5,140 nt of DNA from Peptococcaceae bacterium (GTDB lineage Bacteria; Bacillota; Desulfitobacteriia; Desulfitobacteriales; Desulfitobacteriaceae): contig JAITOS010000152.1 of NCBI GenBank assembly GCA_031289815.1, forward strand, positions 1 to 5,140, written 5' to 3'. A program made the position numbers and the translations under genes. The stretch's first letter is position 1, and every line of letters begins with the position of its first letter. Below, in pieces: positions 1 to 5,140 of the stretch. The notes under the pieces are model-generated. The model was given only the letters and a program-made list of their open reading frames with translations, did no database searches and was not told where the DNA came from.

Positions 1-2402
1 TCCGCGATCTTGGGCAGGGCGAGCGCTTTTGCTTCCAGGGCGGCGGCGTCCATGCCCGCCGGTACCTGAAGCCGCTCTCGAACCTTGCCGTTGATCTGGA
101 GAACCACCGTCACTTCGTCCAGCTTCAGGGCGTCTTCGTCCGCTTGGGGCCAAGGCACAGCGTGGATACTGGAGGCGTGACCCAATTGTTCCCATAGTTC
201 CTCGGCGATATGAGGGGCGAAGGGGGCCAGCAGGATCAGCACGGTTTCCGCCGCTTCGCGCAGGATGGCAGGACGGGCTTCCGCCTTTTCTTTGTAGAGA
301 TAGACGGCGTTGACCAATTCCATGATGGCGCTGATCGCTGTGTTAAAATTAAAGCGGACGCCGATGTCGTTGCTCACCCGCTGAATAGCCAGGTGCGTCT
401 GACGGCGCATTTCCCGATCCGCGCCCGCGAAGGGCTGCGACTGGACCGCCGCCGCTCCCTGAAAGAGCGGGTGCGTTTGGTTTATCAGCCGCCAGATCCG
501 GTTGAGAAAGCGGAAGCAGCCTTCCACGCCCTGATCGCTCCATTCCAGATCCTTCTCCGGCGGGGCGGCGAACAGGATAAACAGTCGGGCGGTATCCGCG
601 CCGAAGCGGCTGATGATCTCCTCCGGACTGACCACGTTGCCTTTGGATTTGGACATTTTAGAGCCGTTCATGCAGACCATGCCCTGGGTCAGCAGGTTTT
701 CAAAGGGTTCGTCCGCTTGAAGATAGCCGAAATCCCGCAAGGCTTTGGTGAAAAACCGGGAATACAGCAGATGCAGAATCGCGTGTTCGACACCGCCTAC
801 ATATTGATCGACGTTCAGCCAGTAATCAACCTTCTCCTTGGCAAAGGGCAGGGCGGTGTTGCGCGGATCCGTATAGCGCAGATAATACCAGGAAGAGCAC
901 ATAAAGGTGTCCATCGTATCCGTTTCCCGGCGGGCTTTGCCGCCGCACTGAGGGCAAAGGGTCTCCGTGAAGGAGGGGGAGGTCGCCAGCGGGTTTTCAC
1001 CGGCTTTAAAGACGATATCATCCGGCAATAGTACCGGTAGCTGTTCCGCCGGTACCGGAACCACGCCGCAGCGGTCGCAATAGATCATGGGAATGGGCGC
1101 GCCCCAATAGCGCTGACGGGAGATCAGCCAATCCCGGAGGCGAAAATTCACCTTGCGCCGGCCTAAGCCGCGCCGCTCGATTTCGTCGGCCATTTTGTCC
1201 CAGGCTTCTTCACTGTCCAAGCCGTCAAAGGCGCCGGAGTTGACCATGATCCCGGGCGCGGTATAGGCGGCGGTCAGCGGTTGATCCTTAGCCGCCGCTT
1301 GTCCCGGCGGCAGAATCACCGTGGGGATGGGCAGGGTATATTTTTTAGCAAATTCAAAATCCCGTTCATCATGGGCGGGAACTCCCATCACCGCTCCGGT
1401 GCCGTATTCCAGCAGGACATAGTTGGCGATCCAGATGGGGACTTTTTGGCCGCTCAAGGGGTTGATACAATAAGCGCCGGTGAAGAGCCCTTCTTTCGCT
1501 GTTTCCGCCGAGGTGCGGGAGATCTCGTTTAGTCCCTTCATTTTTTCCATAAAAGACAGGACCGCCGATTCGTATGCCGTGCCGCCGCTCAATTCCCGCA
1601 CCAGCGGATGTTCGGGGGCCAGGACGACATAGGTGACGCCGAAGAGGGTATCCACCCTGGTCGTATAGACCCGCAAACGCTCGTCCCGGTTTTCGACGAT
1701 AAAGTCCGCTTCCACCCCTTCCGAGCGGCCGATCCAGTTACGCTGCATGGTTTTGACCTTTTCCGGCCAGCCGGACAGTTTTTCCAAATCCGCCAGCAAG
1801 GCTTCCGCGTAGTCGGTGATCTTGAAAAACCACTGCTCTAAATCCTTCTTCGTGACCTCCGTCTCACAGCGCTCACAAGCGCCGTCAACGACCTGTTCGT
1901 TGGCCAGCACCGTCGAGCAGGAAGGACACCAGTTCACCGCCGCCTTTTTCTTGTAGACCAGCCCATGCCGGTAAAACTCCAGGAACATCCATTGGCTGAA
2001 CTGATAATAGCCCGGATGACAGGTAGCCAGCTCCCGACTCCAATCATAGGAAATGCCCATTTCCTGTAGCTGACGCTTCATATTTTTGATATTGCTCCAA
2101 GTCCATTCACCTGGCGGCTGCTGGTTTTTGATGGCGGCGTTCTCCGCCGGCAGGCCAAAGGCGTCCCAACCGATCGGGTGCAGGACGTTGTAGCCGCTCA
2201 TCCGTTTATAGCGGGCGATCACGTCCACGATGGAATAATTGCGCACGTGTCCCATATGCAGATTGCCCGACGGATAGGGAAACATCGCCAGGGCATAATA
2301 TTTAGGCTTGGCGGAGTGCTCGTCCGTCTCGTTGGCTTTTTCCTCCAGCCATTTTTTCTGCCATTTCGGTTCGATGGTTGAAAACAGATACTGTTCTTCC
2401 AT
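1..2402 (-). CDS. leuS: Leucyl-tRNA synthetase (LeuRS), C-terminus cut by the window edge
   Basis: Charges tRNA-Leu with leucine in the cytoplasm. The frame is open from ATG 2402-2400 to the left edge (800 codons); the usual length in this family suggests only about 20-30 codons are missing. Motifs seen in order: the HMGH signature (residues 49-52); a cysteine knuckle C159-x2-C162 and C176-x2-C179; the CP1 editing domain with the threonine-rich TTRVDTLFG (247-255) and the GVPAHDERDFEFA segment whose Asp345 normally contacts the amino group of the mischarged amino acid; a second knuckle C442-x2-C445 and C483-x2-C486; the KMSKS loop (582-586); then an anticodon-binding region with LLAPFAPHIAEELW and a C-terminal INGKVR motif. 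An AGGAGG box (2418-2413) sits 10 nt before the ATG. The only small oddity is Val250 where Pro is common. Expression is controlled by the T-box leader directly upstream. Identification is very secure. Confidence 0.98.
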   Translation of the reverse strand, partial: MEEQYLFSTIEPKWQKKWLEEKANETDEHSAKPKYYALAMFPYPSGNLHMGHVRNYSIVDVIARYKRMSGYNVLHPIGWDAFGLPAENAAIKNQQPPGEWTWSNIKNMKRQLQEMGISYDWSRELATCHPGYYQFSQWMFLEFYRHGLVYKKKAAVNWCPSCSTVLANEQVVDGACERCETEVTKKDLEQWFFKITDYAEALLADLEKLSGWPEKVKTMQRNWIGRSEGVEADFIVENRDERLRVYTTRVDTLFGVTYVVLAPEHPLVRELSGGTAYESAVLSFMEKMKGLNEISRTSAETAKEGLFTGAYCINPLSGQKVPIWIANYVLLEYGTGAVMGVPAHDERDFEFAKKYTLPIPTVILPPGQAAAKDQPLTAAYTAPGIMVNSGAFDGLDSEEAWDKMADEIERRGLGRRKVNFRLRDWLISRQRYWGAPIPMIYCDRCGVVPVPAEQLPVLLPDDIVFKAGENPLATSPSFTETLCPQCGGKARRETDTMDTFMCSSWYYLRYTDPRNTALPFAKEKVDYWLNVDQYVGGVEHAILHLLYSRFFTKALRDFGYLQADEPFENLLTQGMVCMNGSKMSKSKGNVVSPEEIISRFGADTARLFILFAAPPEKDLEWSDQGVEGCFRFLNRIWRLINQTHPLFQGAAAVQSQPFAGADREMRRQTHLAIQRVSNDIGVRFNFNTAISAIMELVNAVYLYKEKAEARPAILREAAETVLILLAPFAPHIAEELWEQLGHASSIHAVPWPQADEDALKLDEVTVVLQINGKVRERLQVPAGMDAAALEAKALALPKIA

Positions 2403-2436
2403 AAGAATGATCCCTCCTCATTTATTTGCTCCGGAT

Positions 2437-2716
2437 AAAAATAAAAAATCGCCCCAACAAAGGGACGAGAGAAACTCCCGCGGTACCACCCAAATTCTAA
2501 AGCGCTCGATGAGATAACGGCTCAAACCGGCATTCATTATGACCTGAATGCAGCTCCAGGACGAGTTCCCATCAGCAATCCCGGCAACTTTCACCCGCCG
2601 TCGCCTCTCTGCGGAGATCCGCTCATGGTACTGCTCCCTTTCCTCGCTTTTCTGCTCATTTTTCATAGGTTAGCTTGATGGTTTATTTCCAAGTGAATCG
2701 TTCAATCTAAAAGGTT
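2437..2716 (-). promoter_or_regulatory. Leucine T-box leader of leuS (tRNA-sensing riboswitch)
   Basis: A 5' leader RNA that binds uncharged tRNA-Leu and then permits read-through into leuS. Seen on the minus strand: the AGTA box (2632-2628 region), CAGAGAGG (2611-2604), a distal stem GGCGAC/GTTGCC closing a GGGTGAAA-containing loop (2605-2583), and the segment GGGAACTCGTCC in which CTC (2565-2563) occupies the specifier position, a leucine codon matching the downstream gene. Next is a perfect GCATTC/GAATGC hairpin (2551-2530), then the T-box GGGTGGTACCGCGGG (2491-2477), whose UGGU bulge pairs with the tRNA acceptor end. GGG and GCG of the T-box can pair with CGTCCC (2467-2462) to form the antiterminator, which competes with the terminator stem. 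The 5' end is inferred from the promoter. I did not fold the base of stem I in full. Confidence 0.95.
2441..2468 (-). terminator. Intrinsic terminator of the leuS T-box leader
   Basis: On the minus strand TCGTCCC (2468-2462) pairs with GGGGCGA (2455-2449) around a TTTGTT loop, giving a 7-bp stem with one G-U pair, followed at once by TTTTTTAT and more T residues. The left arm is the same CGTCCC that completes the antiterminator, so the two structures exclude each other. Termination is expected when tRNA-Leu is charged. Confidence 0.93.
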
Positions 2717-2750
2717 ATTCCTATTTTAACAAAAGCTCGCGCAGTGTCAA
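2716..2750 (-). promoter_or_regulatory. Promoter of the leuS T-box transcript
   Basis: A perfect -35 TTGACA (2750-2745) is separated by 16 bp from a -10 TAAAAT (2728-2723, 5 of 6 consensus bases). This is a sigma-A type promoter with a start expected near 2716. It lies about 40 bp after the rsfS stop and directly before the T-box leader, so leuS has its own start even though it follows rsfS. Transcription running in from rsfS would also have to pass the T-box. Confidence 0.8.
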
Positions 2751-2791
2751 GAGCGCGGGCAGGGAAATTTCAGCCGTCGGCCATGACCTTG

Positions 2792-3133
2792 TCATAAAGA
2801 AACGACCTTCGCGTCTCCCCATAAGCGCTCCAGATTATAGAATTCGCGGTCATTCGGGGTCATCACATGGAATATCAGATCGCCGCAATCAATTAATACC
2901 CATTGCGCCTCCGGCAAGCCTTCGATCCGCAAGACGGGAATCCCTATAGCCGGCAGCGCGTCTTCAAGGTGCTCTGTGATGGCTTTCACTTGGATCGTCG
3001 AGTTTCCGGTCACAATGAGGAAATAATCCGTGATCAGGGAAATCCCTTTTAAATCCAATAAGACGATCGCCGATCCCTTTTTGTCGCCAACGATATCGAC
3101 GACCTGTTGCAGTATCTTTTCATCGAGATTCAA
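2792..3133 (-). CDS. rsfS: Ribosomal silencing factor RsfS (Iojap/YbeB family)
   Basis: A 113-residue protein of the usual family length. Members bind ribosomal protein uL14 on the 50S subunit and block 30S joining during starvation or stationary phase. Recognised from the central LDLKGISLITDYFLIVTGNS stretch (about 26-45), the LPEAQWVLIDCGDLIFHVM segment (about 73-91) and the near-terminal FYNLERLWGDA (about 98-108), which match the family from end to end. The start is TTG (3133-3131): an in-frame TGA lies two codons upstream, no in-frame ATG follows until deep in the domain, and an AGGAGAGG element lies about 7 nt before it. The first 14 nt overlap the end of yqeK, which suggests translational coupling. 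The stop is followed about 40 bp later by the leuS promoter. Confidence 0.96.
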   Translation of the reverse strand: MNLDEKILQQVVDIVGDKKGSAIVLLDLKGISLITDYFLIVTGNSTIQVKAITEHLEDALPAIGIPVLRIEGLPEAQWVLIDCGDLIFHVMTPNDREFYNLERLWGDAKVVSL

Positions 3134-3704
3134 TCGTCAACCTCTCCTTCAAATCCTCATAAGCGGCTTGGGTTAATGGATGAATGGGCCGTCGGGCCTG
3201 CCGCAAATCACGCAAAATATATTCCATACAGGCAAGCGCGCCCTGCTCAAGATGCTCATACAAGGCTCGACGCAAATAATCCGCTTCCGGAAAAGAGCGG
3301 TGGACTTCCACTTTGTCAGCGCCATAAAGCAACAGGTCCATTCTGGACATTCCCGGTACCCCCAAGGTGTGGTTGGCTACCGCAGAGAGCACTTCCTGAT
3401 CTTCGATCTGGTAGTACTTTTCCAGCCAATAGGCGGCCAGCGGCCCGTGCAAGACTTCCGTCATCCGACTTTCGTCAGGATCCGCCAATAATTGCCACCG
3501 GGAAACCAACGCCACTTGCCGGTCTGGAGAGACTTCTTTGGCGATGTCATGCGTCCAGCCGACATACGCCGCCTTGAGCGGGTCCAAGCCGTGTTTCCCG
3601 GCCAGGCGCGCCGCCATCGCCGCTACTCCTTCGGAATGGCGGAAACGCTTTGCCGATAAGGTCGCGGCGGCCAGACGTTCAGCTTTTTTTAGGTCCAGTT
3701 CCAC
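3120..3704 (-). CDS. yqeK: HD-domain hydrolase YqeK, probable symmetrical Ap4A hydrolase
   Basis: Family members split diadenosine tetraphosphate into two ADP using a di-iron HD centre. From the GTG chosen here the protein has 194 residues, close to the roughly 186-200 usual for the family. Likely metal ligands in order: His23 (in RFRHSEGV), His52-Asp53 (WTHDIAKE), His86 (VLHGPLAAYW), His112 (NHTLGVPGM) and Asp130 (YGADKVE). The frame stays open upstream to an ATG at 3821, but that start would overlap the RRM gene, would translate through a 12-bp hairpin, and adds 39 residues unlike the family, whose members begin just before the helix preceding the first His. GTG 3704-3702 has a GGGGAA element 8 nt upstream, a modest ribosome binding site. 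The 3' end overlaps rsfS by 14 nt. Function is secure at family level; the exact start is inferred. Confidence 0.93.
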   Translation of the reverse strand: MELDLKKAERLAAATLSAKRFRHSEGVAAMAARLAGKHGLDPLKAAYVGWTHDIAKEVSPDRQVALVSRWQLLADPDESRMTEVLHGPLAAYWLEKYYQIEDQEVLSAVANHTLGVPGMSRMDLLLYGADKVEVHRSFPEADYLRRALYEHLEQGALACMEYILRDLRQARRPIHPLTQAAYEDLKERLTIESR

Positions 3705-3753
3705 GCGCTCTGTTCCCCGTTCTTTTTTCTTGACCGTCTTCGTTACACAGGAC

Positions 3754-3781
3754 AAATGCCGGAAGGTATCCTCCGGCATTT
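3754..3781 (-). terminator. Strong hairpin between the RRM gene and yqeK, possible weak terminator or processing site
   Basis: On the minus strand AAATGCCGGAGG pairs with CTTCCGGCATTT over 12 bp around a four-base ATAC loop; the one imperfect pair is G-U in this strand and would be A-C in the other, so the fold favours minus-strand RNA. It starts about 15 nt after the RRM stop. Only three T residues (part of the stem) precede GTCC, so it lacks a proper U-tract. It may reduce read-through into yqeK or protect the 3' end of the upstream message rather than stop transcription fully. Confidence 0.5.
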
Positions 3782-3795
3782 CCCGGCTAAACGCT

Positions 3796-4047
3796 CTACA
3801 TGGGTTTGGGTTTCGCCTCATTCACGGTTAAAGGCCGCCCGTCTAATTCTTTCCCATTGAGTTCCGCTGTCAATCGTTCGACGTCTTCTTCTTCAACCTC
3901 GATAAAACCAAATCCCCGGGATCTTCCGGTTTCACGGTTGGTGATGATGCGGCTGCTGACGACTGAACCATATTGGCTGAAGAAATCACTCAAATCTTCC
4001 GCCGTTGTGTTCCACGGTAAATTGCCTACATAGAGTGTACTTGTCAT
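3796..4047 (-). CDS. Small single-RRM RNA-binding protein
   Basis: An 83-residue protein made of one RNA recognition motif with almost nothing outside it. RNP2 is LYVGNL (5-10) and RNP1 is RGFGFIEV (44-51), with the aromatic residues Tyr6, Phe46 and Phe48 that stack on RNA bases; PWNTTAEDLSDFFSQYG (11-27) forms the first helix region and ELDGRPLTVNEAKPKPM is the last strand plus a short basic tail. Such stand-alone bacterial RRM proteins resemble those of cyanobacteria and scattered Firmicutes and bind single-stranded RNA; their targets are mostly unknown. The ATG at 4047 follows AAGAGGTGA at a spacing of about 9 nt. It sits 88 bp after nadD and about 90 bp before yqeK, wider gaps than elsewhere in the cluster, with an A+T-rich upstream stretch containing a TATACT but no good -35, so an own promoter is possible but unproven. 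Confidence 0.95.
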   Translation of the reverse strand: MTSTLYVGNLPWNTTAEDLSDFFSQYGSVVSSRIITNRETGRSRGFGFIEVEEEDVERLTAELNGKELDGRPLTVNEAKPKPM

Positions 4048-4135
4048 TTTTACATTTCACCTCTTACGAATCGAATTCTTTATTAGTATGGGCAAATTAT
4101 TTCTGAGTATACGAAACCTCTTATCCGGCCCTGTT

Positions 4136-4762
4136 TTACTCACAGTCGGCTTGGGGCAGATAGAGTTTTGCCGTCAAAATATAGGTATAGGCTTCTTTCG
4201 GAAGCAGATAGCGGATGGATTGTCCTCTGGCTACTCTTTGCCGGATATCGGTCGATGAAATAGCGAGAGCCGGCACTTCCAGCAAATGAATCTTGGGCAG
4301 AAACTGCGGATACTCCGACGCTATCTTCAGCAAAAAATCCCGCGACTCGTATCCGGGCCGCGTCGCCGCGATAAATTCAGTCAGTTCTAATATTTCCTTC
4401 GCTTTATGCCAGTCAAATATTTCCTGCAACGCGTCCATTCCGGTGATGAAGTACAATGCATGGTGGGGGTACAGCTGCCGCAGTTCCTTCAAGGTATCGA
4501 CCGCATAGGAAGGTCCGGTACGCTCAATCTCAATTCGAGAGATCGTAAATTCCGGATTATCACGGATCGCCATCTCCACCATGCGGTAGCGTGTTTGCGC
4601 GTCCGTTATTTCCCGCCTCATTTTATGCGGGGAGACACCGTTCGGAATAAAAAGCACTTTGTCCAGGGCGAATTCAGTCCGCGCCATCTCAGCCGCCACC
4701 AGATGCCCATAATGAATGGGATCGAAGGTTCCGCCCATGATACCAAGCCTTAACAACCGCAT
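4136..4762 (-). CDS. nadD: Nicotinate-nucleotide adenylyltransferase
   Basis: Joins nicotinate mononucleotide and ATP to give deamido-NAD, the common step of de novo and Preiss-Handler NAD synthesis. The 208-residue product has the nucleotidyltransferase signature GGTFDPIHYGHL (10-21) with both His residues, the substrate-site SPHK (44-47, usually PPHK), the conserved GPSYAVDTL segment, and the C-terminal ISSTDIR (168-174) that binds ATP phosphates. Two starts are possible. ATG 4762-4760 has AAGAGG (4770-4765) only 2 nt away, too close for normal initiation. TTG 4756-4754, two codons later, has the same element at the ideal 8 nt and gives MLRLGIMGGTFDP, closely matching the short N-terminus usual in the family. 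I list the ATG but the TTG may be the true start. A promoter with operator-like repeats lies about 120 bp upstream. Confidence 0.97.
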   Translation of the reverse strand: MRLLRLGIMGGTFDPIHYGHLVAAEMARTEFALDKVLFIPNGVSPHKMRREITDAQTRYRMVEMAIRDNPEFTISRIEIERTGPSYAVDTLKELRQLYPHHALYFITGMDALQEIFDWHKAKEILELTEFIAATRPGYESRDFLLKIASEYPQFLPKIHLLEVPALAISSTDIRQRVARGQSIRYLLPKEAYTYILTAKLYLPQADCE

Positions 4763-4857
4763 TGCCTCTTTTCGTTGCCGTCTTTACAGGAGGTATAGGA
4801 GACGTCCTGCGCCTGACGCGTACAAACCCTGATGGCTGGATAACTCAATTTGAATAT

Positions 4858-4901
4858 CATATGGCAAGTAACGTTACCATATGGTAATTAATTGTACCAT
4901 A
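4858..4901. repeat. Operator-like array of palindromes and 20-bp direct repeats at the nadD promoter
   Basis: Three nested symmetries are visible. TTACCATATGGTAA (4874-4887) is a perfect 14-bp palindrome. GTAACGTTAC (4868-4877) is a perfect 10-bp palindrome that interlocks with it. The 20-bp block from 4858 beginning CATATGG is repeated directly at 4878-4897 (15 of 20 identical), and a further CATA begins the next period at 4898. A TACCAT half-site at 4895-4900 also pairs with ATGGTA (4881-4886). The period of 20 bp is about two helical turns, so bound proteins would lie on one face. The array overlaps the -10 and predicted start of nadD, the usual place for a repressor. The cognate regulator is not identifiable from this window. 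Confidence 0.55.
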
Positions 4902-4919
4902 GAATTTAGATTATTTCCA
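4884..4919 (-). promoter_or_regulatory. Predicted promoter of nadD
   Basis: On the minus strand -35 TGGAAA (4919-4914, 4 of 6) is followed after 17 bp by -10 TACAAT (4896-4891, 5 of 6), preceded by TGG, which makes an extended -10 (TGnTACAAT). The start is expected near 4884, giving a leader of about 120 nt before nadD. Surrounding DNA is A+T-rich. The repeats listed next overlap the -10 and the start site. Confidence 0.6.
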
Positions 4920-5096
4920 CATTTCTTTAAAACTTTCGGTTTTTTGCGCTACGATCCCCCCGATCATTTTTGCCTGTTGCGTTTCTGTTGATTACACATG
5001 TGTTTCGGTCATAGGTAGCAGAGGGTTTTATTTTTCAGCGAAGCGCGTTGCTCTGACCCTGATGTAAGGCGTGAGACACCCATTCCGGAACCATCG

Positions 5097-5133
5097 GCGA
5101 CTTTGATCAAAAGCCTGATAATGTCGCTTTTTT
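5097..5133 (+). terminator. Terminator-like hairpin on the plus strand with no visible gene before it
   Basis: On the plus strand GCGAC (5097-5101) pairs with GTCGC (5123-5127); inside, ATCA (5106-5109) pairs with TGAT (5116-5119). Six T residues follow (5128-5133). The minus strand has no T-run in the matching place, so it would end plus-strand transcripts only. No open frame with a ribosome binding site precedes it on that strand, so it may end a small RNA or be fortuitous. Confidence 0.4.
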
Positions 5134-5140
5134 ATACCGT

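Larger units (their letters stand above)
4763..5140. other. Non-coding region upstream of nadD
   Basis: About 380 bp with no convincing protein gene on either strand. The left third is the nadD leader, the middle holds the promoter and repeat array, and the right third (5015-5133) is less A+T-rich and can form several short stems, ending in the plus-strand terminator-like hairpin. I searched it by eye for tRNA, SRP RNA, T-box, TPP and other familiar riboswitch signatures and found none. Short frames present (minus 4911-4967, minus 4750-4860, plus 4881-4991) lack ribosome binding sites. Confidence 0.6.

Noticed and set aside
210..1031. Long open frame (273 codons) on the plus strand
   Set aside because: It lies entirely antisense to leuS, whose motifs are continuous through the same bases. 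The product resembles no family I know and reflects codon bias of the opposite strand.
2418..2666. 82-codon minus-strand frame just before leuS
   Set aside because: It runs through the T-box leader; the conserved RNA motifs explain the sequence and the frame ends at the leuS ribosome binding site.
2731..2757. GCTC/GAGC hairpin followed by TTTT after rsfS as an rsfS terminator
   Set aside because: The stem is only 4 bp and overlaps the leuS -35 element; the promoter explains the sequence better.
3705..3821. N-terminal extension of YqeK to the ATG at 3821
   Set aside because: It would overlap the RRM gene, encode the hairpin at 3754-3781 and add 39 residues not typical of the family.
3800..4033. 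Plus-strand frame antisense to the RRM gene
   Set aside because: Mirror of the RRM coding region with no ribosome binding site or recognisable domain.
4788..4793. AGGAGG on the plus strand upstream of nadD
   Set aside because: The only downstream ATG (near 4832) reaches a stop after three codons, so there is no gene for it to serve.
4827..4845. CCTGATGGCTGGATAA resembling the 3' half of a TPP riboswitch (plus strand)
   Set aside because: The required CTGAGA element and the 5' half of the aptamer are missing and no thiamine gene follows on that strand.
4881..4991. 36-codon plus-strand frame from ATG 4881
   Set aside because: No ribosome binding site; begins within the palindrome array and has unusual composition rich in Phe and Cys.

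Overview
The window is almost entirely minus-strand. It reads as a conserved bacterial housekeeping cluster, most likely from a Bacillota (Firmicutes) genome of moderate-to-high G+C. The main evidence for that lineage is the tRNA-sensing T-box leader in front of leuS, strong AGGAGG-type ribosome binding sites, use of TTG and GTG starts, and the gene set nadD - yqeK - rsfS - leuS, which is typical of that phylum. The Negativicutes or a related clostridial line would fit, but the sequence read by eye does not settle this.

In the direction of transcription (right to left): 5140-4763 is non-coding as far as I can tell. It carries a good promoter for nadD (about 4919-4891) with a compact array of direct and inverted repeats over its start site (4858-4901), and near the right edge a terminator-like hairpin that points the other way (5097-5133, plus strand). 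Then come nadD (4762-4136, NAD biosynthesis), a small single-RRM RNA-binding protein (4047-3796), a strong hairpin (3781-3754), yqeK (3704-3120, HD-domain Ap4A hydrolase family), and rsfS (3133-2792, ribosome silencing factor, TTG start overlapping the end of yqeK). A new promoter lies at 2750-2723. It is followed by a complete leucine T-box leader with a CUC specifier, a GGGTGGTACCGCGGG T-box and an intrinsic terminator. Last is leuS (2402 to the left edge), cut off about 20-30 codons before its expected end.

The genes share a theme of nucleotide and translation homeostasis. NadD makes the dinucleotide precursor of NAD. YqeK removes Ap4A, a by-product of aminoacyl-tRNA synthetases such as LeuRS. 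RsfS keeps 50S subunits from joining 30S when nutrients are short. LeuRS is switched on by uncharged tRNA-Leu. The RRM gene between nadD and yqeK is the least expected member. The most interesting unexplained structure is the operator-like repeat array at the nadD promoter.
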